Positions 51,494-59,750 of a DNA stretch of 64,000 nt are shown piece by piece. Where the stretch lies: assembly GCA_964550855.1 (NCBI GenBank), contig CAZKBQ010000008.1, positions 1 to 64,000 on the forward strand, in the 5' to 3' direction. The stretch comes from JAGOBP01 sp964550855 (GTDB lineage: Bacteria; Chloroflexota; Anaerolineae; Fen-1058). A model generated the notes under the pieces. The model made no database searches, was not told the origin of the DNA, and was given only the letters and a program-made list of their open reading frames with translations. Position 1 is the stretch's first letter; every line of letters starts with the position of its first letter. The position numbers and the translations under genes are program-made.

Positions 51494-52759
51494 GTCTCGC
51501 TTGAACACCGAGTAATCGGGTTCTGCATACCGGCTCTGCCCCTGCTCCGCCACGTCCATCATCGCCCGCACCTTCACCGGCAGGCTGAACAACTTGATGA
51601 AGCCCTCGGCGTCGCTCTGGTCGTACACGTCCTCCTGCCCAAAGGTCGCGAAGTCCTCGCGGTACAGGCTGTACGGGCTCTTGCGCCCGGCGATGATGAC
51701 GTTGCCCTTGTACAGCTTCAGCCGCACCAGCCCGCCCACGTTGACCTGCGTCTTATCGATGAAGGCGTCCAGCGCCTCGCGCAGCGGCGTGAACCACTGG
51801 CCGTTGTACACCAGCTCGGCGTAGCGCTGCGCGATCACGTCCTTGTAGTGCAGCGTGTCGCGATCGAGCGTGATCGATTCCAGTTCGCGGTGCGCAGCCA
51901 GCAGAATCGTGCCGCCGGGCGTCTCGTACACGCCGTGCGACTTCATGCCCACCAGCCGGTTCTCCACCAGATCGACGCGGCCGATGCCGTGCTTGCCGCC
52001 GATGGCATTCAGCGTCTCCACGATCTGATAGGGCGATAACTTCTGCCCGTTCACCGCGACGGGATAGCCGTTTTCAAACTCGATCTCCACGTATTCCGGC
52101 TCGTCGGGCGCGTTTTCCGGCGAGACGCTGAGCACGTACATGCTCTCTTCCGGCTCGATCCACGGGTCTTCCAGCAGGCCGCCTTCGTGCGAGATGTGCC
52201 ACAAATTGCGGTCGCGGCTGTAGATCGATTTCTCCGTGGCCGTCACCGGCACATTGTGCGCGCGGGCATATTCCAGCGCGTCCTGCCGGGAGCGGATGTT
52301 CCACTCGCGCCACGGCACGATGGCCTTGAGGCGCGGATCGAGCGCGATGTACGTCGATTCGAACCGCACCTGATCGTTGCCCTTGCCCGTACAGCCGTGC
52401 GCGCAGGCATCGGCCCCTTCTTCGTGCGCGATCATGACCTGATGTTTGGCGATCAACGGTCGGGCCACCGAAGTGCCCAGCAGATATTTCCGCTCGTACA
52501 CTGCGCCCGAGCGCATCAGCGGAAACAAATACTCGGCGGCGAACTCGTCACGCAGGTCCTTGACGATCAACTTGCTGGCGCCGCTGGCCAGCGCTTTGGC
52601 TTCCAATCCCGACAGTTCCTCGCCCTGCCCCACGTCGGCGCAGAAGCAGATCACCTCGCAGTCGTAGTTTTCACGCAGCCACGGCACGATCACCGACGTA
52701 TCCAGCCCGCCGGAATAAGCCAGCACCACCTTCTTGACCTTCGGTTTCGACTTGGACAT
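51491..52759 (-). CDS. argG: Argininosuccinate synthase ArgG
   Basis: ArgG joins citrulline and aspartate with ATP. The 422-residue protein has the N-type ATP pyrophosphatase motif VVLAYSGGLDTSVIVPWL, ICFCADVGQGEEL, YLLGTSVARPLIAKHQV, ACAHGCTGKGNDQVRFE and RDRNLWHISHEGG. ATG 52759 has AGGAGG upstream; earlier in-frame codons lie within the leader terminator. It is the first gene of the arg/lys operon, behind a promoter, an Arg-codon leader peptide and a terminator. Expression is therefore probably attenuated by arginine supply. Confidence 0.96.
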   Translation of the reverse strand: MSKSKPKVKKVVLAYSGGLDTSVIVPWLRENYDCEVICFCADVGQGEELSGLEAKALASGASKLIVKDLRDEFAAEYLFPLMRSGAVYERKYLLGTSVARPLIAKHQVMIAHEEGADACAHGCTGKGNDQVRFESTYIALDPRLKAIVPWREWNIRSRQDALEYARAHNVPVTATEKSIYSRDRNLWHISHEGGLLEDPWIEPEESMYVLSVSPENAPDEPEYVEIEFENGYPVAVNGQKLSPYQIVETLNAIGGKHGIGRVDLVENRLVGMKSHGVYETPGGTILLAAHRELESITLDRDTLHYKDVIAQRYAELVYNGQWFTPLREALDAFIDKTQVNVGGLVRLKLYKGNVIIAGRKSPYSLYREDFATFGQEDVYDQSDAEGFIKLFSLPVKVRAMMDVAEQGQSRYAEPDYSVFKRD

Positions 52760-52771
52760 GGGGCCTCCTGA

Positions 52772-52808
52772 GCCAAATAAAAACGCCCGCCGGGTGGGCG
52801 GGCGTTTG
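52772..52808 (-). terminator. Leader terminator upstream of argG
   Basis: On the minus strand ACGCCCGCC and GGCGGGCGT form a GC-rich stem with a short loop, followed by TTTTATTT. The ribosome-binding site of argG comes right after it. It fits the terminator of a transcription attenuator. Confidence 0.8.
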
Positions 52809-52840
52809 CGATTTACGAGCGACGTTGCTTCAGGTCTCAC

Positions 52841-52924
52841 TCAAGCGCGAACAACCGACCTTCCCGGTGGGGAAGACGGGCCACGCTTAGAACGGGGGCT
52901 GACCTGAACGAACATTGTCATCAT
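52841..52924 (-). CDS. Arginine-rich leader peptide of argG
   Basis: A 27-residue frame opens at ATG 52924 (alternative ATG 52921) and ends at TGA 52841-52843. It starts MMTMFVQVSPRSKRGPSS and ends GRSVVRA, with four Arg codons (CGT, CGT, AGG, CGC). Within the same leader TTCAGGTC and GACCTGAA can pair over a long range, and CTTCCC pairs with GGGAAG. Position between the promoter and the argG terminator suggests ribosome-mediated attenuation. The ribosome-binding site (GGAAAA) is weak. Confidence 0.55.
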   Translation of the reverse strand: MMTMFVQVSPRSKRGPSSPPGRSVVRA

Positions 52925-52950
52925 CGGTTTTCCATCATTGAACGTGTACA

Positions 52951-52978
52951 ATTTTACACAGCCCACCAGGAGCGTCAA
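52951..52978 (-). promoter_or_regulatory. Promoter of the arg/lys operon
   Basis: On the minus strand TTGACG (52973-52978), a 16-bp spacer and TAAAAT (52951-52956). The transcript would start about 20 nt before the leader peptide. Confidence 0.65.
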
Positions 52979-53039
52979 CCGTCAATCTGCACATCATTGG
53001 CGCGCGGGGGCTTGGCTATTGTGGACAAGTTCGGGCCGT

Positions 53040-53447
53040 TTAGCGCGGCGGCTCAGTCAACGAGGCCCGCCACGCCGGCGATTTGTGGACGTGCACCACC
53101 TGCCACCGCTCGCCCTGGCGGATCAACACGCGGCTTTCGTTGTGCGTGCGATGCTCCACGCCGTTCTCGCGCGCGAGGCTCAGCATAAAGGTGTAACTCA
53201 CAATGGCCGTGTCGCCGTAAATTTGAAGGCGCGGCTCCAGGAGATCGTAGCGATAGCCTTGATTGGCACCCGACCAGTTGTGCTCGATCATGAAGGCATG
53301 AAAGTCCAGCCCGTCCAGGCGGTGCGGCGTGACGAACCATTCGTACAACGAGAGTTCGGGGCTGGTCGTCTCGGCGTAGGTCGCGGCATCCTGTTCAAAG
53401 ATGCTCCTCAGATGGCGGTGCAGCGTGTCCCAGATGGCCTGTTCCAT
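53040..53447 (-). CDS. NTF2/SnoaL-like protein (CaMKII-association-domain type)
   Basis: The 135-residue protein has the cone-shaped NTF2-like pattern: a helical start (IWDTLHRHLRSIFEQDAATYAETTSPELSLYEWFVTPHRLDGLDFH). It is followed by strands such as YDLLEPRLQIYGDTAIVSYTFML and ESRVLIRQGERWQVVHVHKSP. This resembles the DUF4440/CaMKII-association family, whose bacterial members have no assigned reaction. It starts 23 bp after the surface-protein stop on the same strand, with GGAGAA upstream of ATG 53447, so they may be cotranscribed. Confidence 0.8.
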   Translation of the reverse strand: MEQAIWDTLHRHLRSIFEQDAATYAETTSPELSLYEWFVTPHRLDGLDFHAFMIEHNWSGANQGYRYDLLEPRLQIYGDTAIVSYTFMLSLARENGVEHRTHNESRVLIRQGERWQVVHVHKSPAWRASLTEPPR

Positions 53448-53470
53448 GCGATCGTTCTCCGTAAGAATAC

Positions 53471-54691
53471 TTATTCCGGCAGCGCCAGGTAGCGCCGCTG
53501 GCTTTGATCTCGATCGAACAGCGGGGCAAAGACCAGCCGCAGATCAGTCTCGCCGGCGCGAGCCTGCAGCCCCACCCAGCCTTCAACCTCGCCGCCGGCG
53601 AGCAACCGCGCCTCCAGCGCGGGTTTCGGTTTCACGAGGGACGGCGCATCGTACAGCACATTGGCCGCGCCGCTGAGTTTGAACCAGCCGCTGTCGATGC
53701 GGGTAATGGTCTCCTCGGGGCGGATGTAGCGCGCCCGCACCCACACCAGCACGTATTCCATGCCCGGCGCAGGCGGAGTGTTATAGCGATTGGCCGTCAG
53801 GATCTGCATCCACGCCTCGTCGCCGCGTATCGCGTCCAAGACCGTAATCATCCAATCGTCGGTGACGACCGTCGCCCCGACCGGCGCAGGCGCAGCGCGC
53901 GTGCGGCCCAGATCGGTCGGGACGATCTGATCGAGTTGAGGATCGATCGGGAGGGCGGCGCCGGCCGTTAACGCCACGTAGATCCGATCGGCGCGGACAT
54001 CCGCCAGCAAATCCCAGATCAAGATCAACTGCTCTTCGTCCCGATCGATCTCAAACACCACCCAGCCCTCCACCTCGCCGCCCGTGAACAATTCCGCGTC
54101 CAGTTTGGGAGCGGGCACGACCGCGCCGCCCGACAGATACTCCCTGCGGCGCGCGCCCATCAGCCGAAAATCAGCGCCGCTAATGCGATGCGACATCCGA
54201 TCGGGATGGACGCTTTCCACGTTGAGGCGCACCAGCACATATTCACGTCCGTCGGCGGCCGGCCGGTTGAACGGATTGGCATCGCGGATCGCCTGTGCGG
54301 CTGCCTCGCCGCGCCTCACCTCCAGCACGCGCGCCTCCCAGCCCGCCAGACTAAAGACGCTGTCGGGCGGCAGCGGGCGGGCAAGGCTCAGGCCGGGTGA
54401 CGGTGTCGATGTGGCAGTGGGCGGCGGCGTTGAAGTGGGCGTGGGGATGAAGGTGGCGGTGGGTACCGGCGTCGCCGTACGCGGTACGCGCGTCGCTTCA
54501 CGCGTGGGGGTGCCGGTGGACGCGCTCACAGGGGGTATGGCGCTGGCGACTGCGCTGGTGACCAGCGGCGCGGCGCGGCCGATCAACAGCAGCGCGGCGC
54601 CGGCCGCCGCGCACAACAACGCGCTGCCCGCCAGGACGATGAGCAGTTCGCGGCCCGTCAACCCCAGATAACGCCGACGAGATGATGACAT
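53471..54691 (-). CDS. Membrane-anchored protein with two DUF4352-like repeats
   Basis: The 406-residue protein has a basic N terminus, one membrane segment (ELLIVLAGSALLCAAAGAALLLIG) and a Thr/Pro-rich stalk (TPVPTATFIPTPTSTPPPTATST). Two homologous extracellular domains follow. Each has a Val-Leu-(Val/Glu) strand, a REYVLVRLNVE or MEYVLVWVRAR strand, and a FTGGEVEGWVVFEI or LAGGEVEGWVGLQA strand. The folds resemble DUF4352 immunoglobulin-like modules of Chloroflexi and Firmicutes. The function is unknown. Start ATG 54691 has GGAGG upstream. Confidence 0.82.
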   Translation of the reverse strand: MSSSRRRYLGLTGRELLIVLAGSALLCAAAGAALLLIGRAAPLVTSAVASAIPPVSASTGTPTREATRVPRTATPVPTATFIPTPTSTPPPTATSTPSPGLSLARPLPPDSVFSLAGWEARVLEVRRGEAAAQAIRDANPFNRPAADGREYVLVRLNVESVHPDRMSHRISGADFRLMGARRREYLSGGAVVPAPKLDAELFTGGEVEGWVVFEIDRDEEQLILIWDLLADVRADRIYVALTAGAALPIDPQLDQIVPTDLGRTRAAPAPVGATVVTDDWMITVLDAIRGDEAWMQILTANRYNTPPAPGMEYVLVWVRARYIRPEETITRIDSGWFKLSGAANVLYDAPSLVKPKPALEARLLAGGEVEGWVGLQARAGETDLRLVFAPLFDRDQSQRRYLALPE

Positions 54692-54756
54692 GATCGCCTC
54701 CGGCTCGATTGTAGTCGCAGCCCAGCATCGACGCAAGCCGGACGCGGCGGCCAGCC

Positions 54757-54785
54757 TTGCCGGATTGCGGCAAAACCGATACAAT
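54757..54785 (+). promoter_or_regulatory. argS promoter
   Basis: TTGCCG (54757-54762), a 17-bp spacer and TACAAT (54780-54785). The boxes are identical to those of the glyA promoter at 61984-62012. The argS ATG is 51 bp downstream. Confidence 0.75.
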
Positions 54786-54836
54786 ACGCGCGCCCGCCGA
54801 GATCACGTCGGCGGGTTCTGCTATGTGAGGTGACGC

Positions 54837-56537
54837 ATGTCGATGCTCGTTCGAGATCAAATAGCCGATCAATTGAAGCAGGCGATTGCGGCTGCGCAGG
54901 CGGCGGGGGCGCTGCCCGATTTGTCTCTGCCCCCGATCGAACTGGCCCGCCCCAAGGTGGCCGCCCACGGCGATTACAGCAGCAACATCGCCATGGCCGT
55001 GGCCAAACAGGCCAAACTGCCGCCGCTGCAGATCGCCGCGGCCATCAAGGATCATTTCCCCACCGTCGATGTCATCGGCCGGATCGACGTGGCCGCGCCC
55101 GGCTATCTCAATTTCGCGCTGTCGGAGACGTGGCTGGCTGATCAAATCGCCGCGCTGGTGCAAGCCGGGCCGGCGTGGGCCAATCTGTCGATCGGGCGCG
55201 GCGTGCGCGTCCAGGTGGAGCACGGCTCGGCCAATCCCACCGGCCCACTCACCATCGGTTCGGCGCGCAACGTCATCATCGGCGACACGCTGGCCAATCT
55301 GTTGGAAGCGGCCGACTACGACGTGCAGCGCGAATACTACGTCAACGACGCCGGATCGCAGGTGCGGCACTTTGGCGAATCGCTGTATGCGCGCTACGCA
55401 CAGGCGCTGGGCGTCGATGAACCGTTCCCGGAAGACGGCTATCACGGCCACTACATTCGCGATGTGGCCCTGGAAATCGCCGCCGCCGAGGGCCGCCGCT
55501 ATCTGGACATGGAACGCGCGCAGGCGATTCGGCTGCTGGGCCAGCTGGGGATCGATCGGATGGTGGACAGCGCCCGACAGTCGCTCGAACGCATCAACAT
55601 CCGCTATCACCGCTGGTTCCACGAAAAATCGCTGTACGAGTCGGGCCTGTTCGACCGCATGATGGAGATGCTGCGCGCCAAAGGCCTGCTGTATGAAGAA
55701 GACGGCGCGGTGTGGTTCAAGGCATCGCAGTTCGGCGCGGACAAGGACGCGGTGGTCATCCGCTCGCCCGCCGTCATCGCCAACGCCGACGAGCGCCCCA
55801 CCTATTTTGGCAGCGACATCGCTTACGCGCACGACAAGTTCATCGATCGCGGCTTCGACCGCGTGATCTACGTGTGGGGCGCCGACCATCACGGCGACGT
55901 GCCGCGCATGCACGCCATCCGGCAGGTGCTGGGCATCGATAAGGCCCGCTTGATCATCGTGCTGTACCAGCTGGTCACCATCACGCGCGGCGGCGAGGAG
56001 GTGCGGCAGAGCAAGCGCACCGGCGACTTTTTGACGCTGGATGAGGTGGTGGACGAGATCGGCCCGGACGCCATCCGCTTCATGCTGTTGACCCGCTCGG
56101 TGGACAGCAAGATCACGCTCGATCTCGATCTGGCCAAGGAACAGTCGGACAAGAACCCGGTCTTCTACGTGCAATACGCGCATGCCCGCATCGCCAGCAT
56201 CCTGCGCAAGGCGAGCGAGGCACTGGCCGCCGTTGAACTGCCTTCAGTCCCGGACGTGCAGCTGCTGCGGCATCCCGCCGAACTGGCGCTGATCCGCAAG
56301 ATGCTGGAGCTCCCGGTCGTGATCGATCAGGCGGTGCGCGATCTGGCGCCGCATCACCTGACGTATTACGCGCAGGATCTCGCCTCGACGTTCAGCCTGT
56401 TCTACCGCGACTGCAAGGTCGTCGATGCCGACGCGCCCGCGCTGACGGCCGCCCGCCTGCAGCTCTGCCGCGCGGCAAAGATCACGCTGGCCCGCACGCT
56501 GGCACTGATGGGGATGAACGCGCCGGAAAGCATGTAA
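54837..56537 (+). CDS. argS: Arginyl-tRNA synthetase ArgS
   Basis: ArgS charges tRNA-Arg. The 566-residue class I enzyme has the Arg-tRNA N-terminal domain (LARPKVAAHGDYSSNIAMAVA) and VEHGSANPTGPLTIGSARN, whose IGSA region stands for the HIGH box. YYVNDAGSQ, YVWGADHHGDVPRM and RQSKRTGDFLTLDEV follow, the last holding a degenerate KMSKS. The DALR anticodon-binding C terminus includes FYVQYAHARIASILRKA and FYRDCKVVDAD. GAGGTGACGC precedes the ATG. It stands alone with its own promoter. Arginyl-tRNA level is the natural signal for the argG leader. Confidence 0.96.
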   Translation: MSMLVRDQIADQLKQAIAAAQAAGALPDLSLPPIELARPKVAAHGDYSSNIAMAVAKQAKLPPLQIAAAIKDHFPTVDVIGRIDVAAPGYLNFALSETWLADQIAALVQAGPAWANLSIGRGVRVQVEHGSANPTGPLTIGSARNVIIGDTLANLLEAADYDVQREYYVNDAGSQVRHFGESLYARYAQALGVDEPFPEDGYHGHYIRDVALEIAAAEGRRYLDMERAQAIRLLGQLGIDRMVDSARQSLERINIRYHRWFHEKSLYESGLFDRMMEMLRAKGLLYEEDGAVWFKASQFGADKDAVVIRSPAVIANADERPTYFGSDIAYAHDKFIDRGFDRVIYVWGADHHGDVPRMHAIRQVLGIDKARLIIVLYQLVTITRGGEEVRQSKRTGDFLTLDEVVDEIGPDAIRFMLLTRSVDSKITLDLDLAKEQSDKNPVFYVQYAHARIASILRKASEALAAVELPSVPDVQLLRHPAELALIRKMLELPVVIDQAVRDLAPHHLTYYAQDLASTFSLFYRDCKVVDADAPALTAARLQLCRAAKITLARTLALMGMNAPESM

Positions 56538-56651
56538 GCCAGTGCGACAGTTGGATAGTAAGATAGGGCAATAGTCCTCCCGCAATTCCACTGCCGAACT
56601 ATCTCACGACCGCACTATGGCACTCTCAAAACAGCCGACCAAGGAGAACGC

Positions 56652-57212
56652 ATGACGATCCAACCCGACCACTGGATTCGCCGGATGGCGCATGAGCACG
56701 GCATGATCGAGCCGTTCGTGGAGAAGCAGGTCAGCAATCATGTCATCAGTTACGGCGTCTCGTCCTACGGCTACGACATCCGCGTGGCCGACGAGTTCAA
56801 GATCTTCACCAACGTCTTCAGCGCCGTGGTCGATCCCAAACACTTCGATCCCAAGTCGATGGTGGACTTCAAGGGCGAGGTGTGCATCATTCCGCCGAAT
56901 TCCTTCGTGCTGGCGCGGACGATCGAGTATTTCCGCATCCCGCGCAATGTGCTTACGATCTGTCTGGGCAAGAGCACGTACGCGCGCTGCGGCTTAATCG
57001 TCAACGTCACACCCTTCGAACCGGAATGGGAGGGCTACGTCACGCTGGAGATCAGCAACACCACCCCGCTGCCCGCCAAGGTGTATGCCAACGAAGGCAT
57101 CGCGCAGGTGTTGTTCTTCGTGGCCGATCAAGAGTGCGAAACGTCGTACAAAGATCGCAAAGGCAAGTACGATAAGCAGACCGGCGTGGTGCTGCCGCGG
57201 ATGATTACGTAG
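56652..57212 (+). CDS. dcd: dCTP deaminase Dcd
   Basis: Dcd deaminates dCTP to dUTP. The 186-residue protein has SSYGYDIRVADEFKIF, FVLARTIEYFRIPRNVLTICLGKSTYARCGLIVNVTPFEPEWEGYVTLEISN and GIAQVLFFVAD. These carry the nucleotide-binding Ser-Arg and catalytic Glu (GYVTLEISN) positions of the Dcd/DUT fold. Length is normal. AAGGAG precedes ATG 56652. The 114-bp gap to argS holds only low-complexity GATAGT-like words. Confidence 0.95.
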   Translation: MTIQPDHWIRRMAHEHGMIEPFVEKQVSNHVISYGVSSYGYDIRVADEFKIFTNVFSAVVDPKHFDPKSMVDFKGEVCIIPPNSFVLARTIEYFRIPRNVLTICLGKSTYARCGLIVNVTPFEPEWEGYVTLEISNTTPLPAKVYANEGIAQVLFFVADQECETSYKDRKGKYDKQTGVVLPRMIT

Positions 57213-57292
57213 TGCGATGGCGGCTGAGTGCGATGGCGGCTGAGTGAGATGGTGCATGAGTGGGCCTCCCGTCTGTTCCGGCGGGAGGTTTT
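57213..57292 (+). terminator. dcd terminator with a 16-bp tandem duplication before it
   Basis: TGCGATGGCGGCTGAG occurs twice in tandem at 57213-57228 and 57229-57244. Then CCTCCCG (57265-57271) pairs with CGGGAGG (57282-57288) and TTTT follows, a standard intrinsic terminator. Confidence 0.75.
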
Positions 57293-57338
57293 GCTATGCG
57301 CTTGCCAACCAGCTCTACAATAGAACTGGAGGTCACGC

Positions 57339-59501
57339 ATGCGCCGCCAATTCCTGTTCGTCACGCCCCTGGCGCTGGCCGCGCTGTTGGCCATCACCGC
57401 GCTCAATCAACCGGCCGCCTCCGTGGCGACGGATATGCCCGTGAGGTCGGCGGCGCCTTCACCGGTCGCGGTCACGACCCTGACCACCGACACCATCATC
57501 ATTCCCACTTATCCCTACGCCGCGCACCTGTACACCGCGACGAATACCACCTACAACATGCCGTATCAGTGGCTGCACTGGGGCGAGTATGGCGGCGCCA
57601 ACCCGCAGCCCGTCGATCAGCCCTACACGCGCCTGACGCTGGAAAACGCCTGGCTGCGCGTCAGCGTGCTGCCGCAGCTGGGCGGCCGCGTGTACGAATT
57701 GATCGACAAAACCACGGGCAACAACGAGCTCTATCGCAACCCCGTCATCAAGCCGACGAATTGGGGGCCGCCCGAGCAGGGCTGGTGGCTGGCCGCGGGC
57801 GGGTTGGAATGGGGCCTGCCCGTTGAAGAGCACGGTTACGAGAGCGCCAGCCCGTGGACTTACACCCTCACCGAAAGCAGCGCCGGGATCACCATCACCG
57901 TGCGGGATTCGCTTCAGCCCGATCGGCTGCGCGCGGCCGTTTCGATCTTTCTGCCCGCCGATCGCGCCGTGCTCATCATCCGCCCGCGCATCGAAAACGA
58001 TCGCGGCGTCGCCCTCAACTTCAAGTGGTGGGACAACGCCATGCTCGCGCCGGGGCCGGGCAACTCGGTCGGGACGTACTACGCCAACCCCGACAATATC
58101 GATCTGAAGTTTGTGTTTCCCGAGACGCAGGTCACCGTGCACTCCACCGGCGATCCCTCGCTGCCGGGCGAAGGTCAGGCCATGACCTGGCCGATCTACA
58201 AGGCCGTCGATCGCAGCCGCCTGCAAAACTGGAAGCAGTGGTTGGGCTTCTTCGCGCGGCCCGCCGCCTCCGCCGATTGGGTCGGCGTGATCGATCGGAC
58301 GCACCAGGAAGGTCTCGTGCGCGTGTTTCCGCACCAGATGGCGACGGGCAGCAAAGGCTTCGCGATGGGCTGGCGCAATCCCATCGGGGCGGAGCAATGG
58401 ACGAACGACGGGTCGTACTACGCCGAATTACACGGCGGCCTCGCGCCCACGTTCTGGGACAGCGTCTCGATTGGCGCGCATCAGGCTATCGAATGGGAGG
58501 AGACGTGGTATCCGCTGACCGGGTTGAGCGACATCGCCACAGCCAACGCCGAAGCAGCACTGTTTGTTCAGCAGACCGGCGATCTGCTCGACATCGGCGC
58601 GTACTCGACCGGTGTACTTGATTCAGTGCGTATTGGGGTATGGCAGCGTAGTACCTGCCAGCCGGTAGCGGACTGGTTCCTGCCCGTCATCGACCCGACG
58701 TCATCCCGGCATTTCAATCTGACAAGCGGTATTCCACTGGACGATCTGACCATCCTGTTGCACGATTCTTCTCATGTTTACGCGGGCTACCATCAAATCG
58801 ACTGCATCCCGCCGATCGCGGGGGTGGCCGATTTGCCGTGGGTATCGACATCGGCTAGTTTTACGGTCACGTGGGGCGGCTTCGATCTATATAGCGGGAT
58901 TGCGTCGTACGATATTCAATACCAGGATGGCTATCATGGTGCGTGGACGCCGTGGTTAACGGCCACCACGACGACCGCGGCAGAATTTACTGGCGTGCAC
59001 GGTCACACCTATTTCTTCCGGGCGCGCGCACGTGACACCCACGGCAATGTGAGCCTATTTGATGACGATCCGTTTAACGCCGCCTTCACGACTGTTCTAC
59101 TCACCCCTGCGCCGGCTATGGAACTTTCTTATAAAGCGGCCCCTGCACTTGCGCGCCTGGGCATTTCTATCGATTATGCGATCGCTGTTAAGAACACCGG
59201 CAATCTAACGGGAAGCATCACGCTCACCGACACCCTCCCTCCGTCGCTCACGTTGATTAGCGGCACGCTAACGGCCTGGTCTGGCACGCCCATCTTTGAC
59301 GGCGTACACATCCACTGGAGCGGCATTATTACACCGAACTCCGGCACGCTGATTCAATACGCCCTCACGCCCACGCTTGAATTGACGCGCGGCATCATCG
59401 TCAGCAACACCGTTGAAATTGATGGCGGTGTCGTTCCAGTGACGCGGACGGCCACGACGATGTTGGCGCTGCTTACTCATTTGCCGCTGCTCACCCGCTA
59501 A
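57339..59501 (+). CDS. Secreted DUF5107-like protein with C-terminal Ig and DUF11 domains
   Basis: The 720-residue protein has a signal peptide (LFVTPLALAALLAITAL) and a galactose-mutarotase-like beta-sandwich typical of DUF5107 (IIIPTYPYAAHLYTATN, LENAWLRVSVLPQLGGRVYELIDK, AGGLEWGLPVEEHG, MGWRNPIGAEQW). An immunoglobulin or fibronectin-type domain lies near 495-585 and a DUF11-like repeat (IAVKNTGNLTGSITLTDTLP) near 610-700. It ends THLPLLTR, similar to LPL-type tails seen on Chloroflexi exported proteins. It probably binds or modifies sugars outside the cell. No catalytic residue is assigned. Confidence 0.82.
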   Translation: MRRQFLFVTPLALAALLAITALNQPAASVATDMPVRSAAPSPVAVTTLTTDTIIIPTYPYAAHLYTATNTTYNMPYQWLHWGEYGGANPQPVDQPYTRLTLENAWLRVSVLPQLGGRVYELIDKTTGNNELYRNPVIKPTNWGPPEQGWWLAAGGLEWGLPVEEHGYESASPWTYTLTESSAGITITVRDSLQPDRLRAAVSIFLPADRAVLIIRPRIENDRGVALNFKWWDNAMLAPGPGNSVGTYYANPDNIDLKFVFPETQVTVHSTGDPSLPGEGQAMTWPIYKAVDRSRLQNWKQWLGFFARPAASADWVGVIDRTHQEGLVRVFPHQMATGSKGFAMGWRNPIGAEQWTNDGSYYAELHGGLAPTFWDSVSIGAHQAIEWEETWYPLTGLSDIATANAEAALFVQQTGDLLDIGAYSTGVLDSVRIGVWQRSTCQPVADWFLPVIDPTSSRHFNLTSGIPLDDLTILLHDSSHVYAGYHQIDCIPPIAGVADLPWVSTSASFTVTWGGFDLYSGIASYDIQYQDGYHGAWTPWLTATTTTAAEFTGVHGHTYFFRARARDTHGNVSLFDDDPFNAAFTTVLLTPAPAMELSYKAAPALARLGISIDYAIAVKNTGNLTGSITLTDTLPPSLTLISGTLTAWSGTPIFDGVHIHWSGIITPNSGTLIQYALTPTLELTRGIIVSNTVEIDGGVVPVTRTATTMLALLTHLPLLTR

Positions 59502-59532
59502 GGCGCGGCAGCCGTTGATCCGTCGCCATTCG

Positions 59533-59561
59533 TTGCCTTGTCCGCTTTTGCCTGTTATAAT
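59533..59561 (+). promoter_or_regulatory. tRNA-Val promoter
   Basis: TTGCCT (59533-59538), a 17-bp spacer and TATAAT (59556-59561), 9 bp before the tRNA. Confidence 0.7.
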
Positions 59562-59570
59562 CAGCGGCGC

Positions 59571-59644
59571 GGGCGGTTAGCTCAGCTGGTTAGAGCGCCT
59601 CTCTTACAAAGAGGAGGTCGTAGGTTCGAGTCCTATACCGCCCA
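59571..59644 (+). tRNA. tRNA-Val (anticodon TAC)
   Basis: The acceptor GGGCGGT pairs with ACCGCCC. The anticodon stem is CCTCT/AGAGG around loop CTTACAA, with TAC at 59605-59607. The T-arm is GTAGG TTCGAGT CCTAT. No CCA is encoded, unlike the tRNA-Lys in this window. Confidence 0.96.
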
Positions 59645-59750
59645 CTCTCACGCGCTTCTCTGTCCGATCGCCGGAGAAGCGTCGCTTGTTTCTTTCAGAC
59701 TTCGCGCCTTCGATTTTCTCTCGAGTGCCCGCGCCGGGTTGAAACCGCCG

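Noticed and set aside
52760..52950. A T-box leader before argG
   Set aside because: No TGGNACCGCG-like T-box sequence is visible, while a leader peptide with Arg codons is.
59538..59750. An N-terminal extension of the membrane protein starting at 59538
   Set aside because: It would translate through the whole tRNA-Val gene; the ATG at 59751 is after the tRNA.
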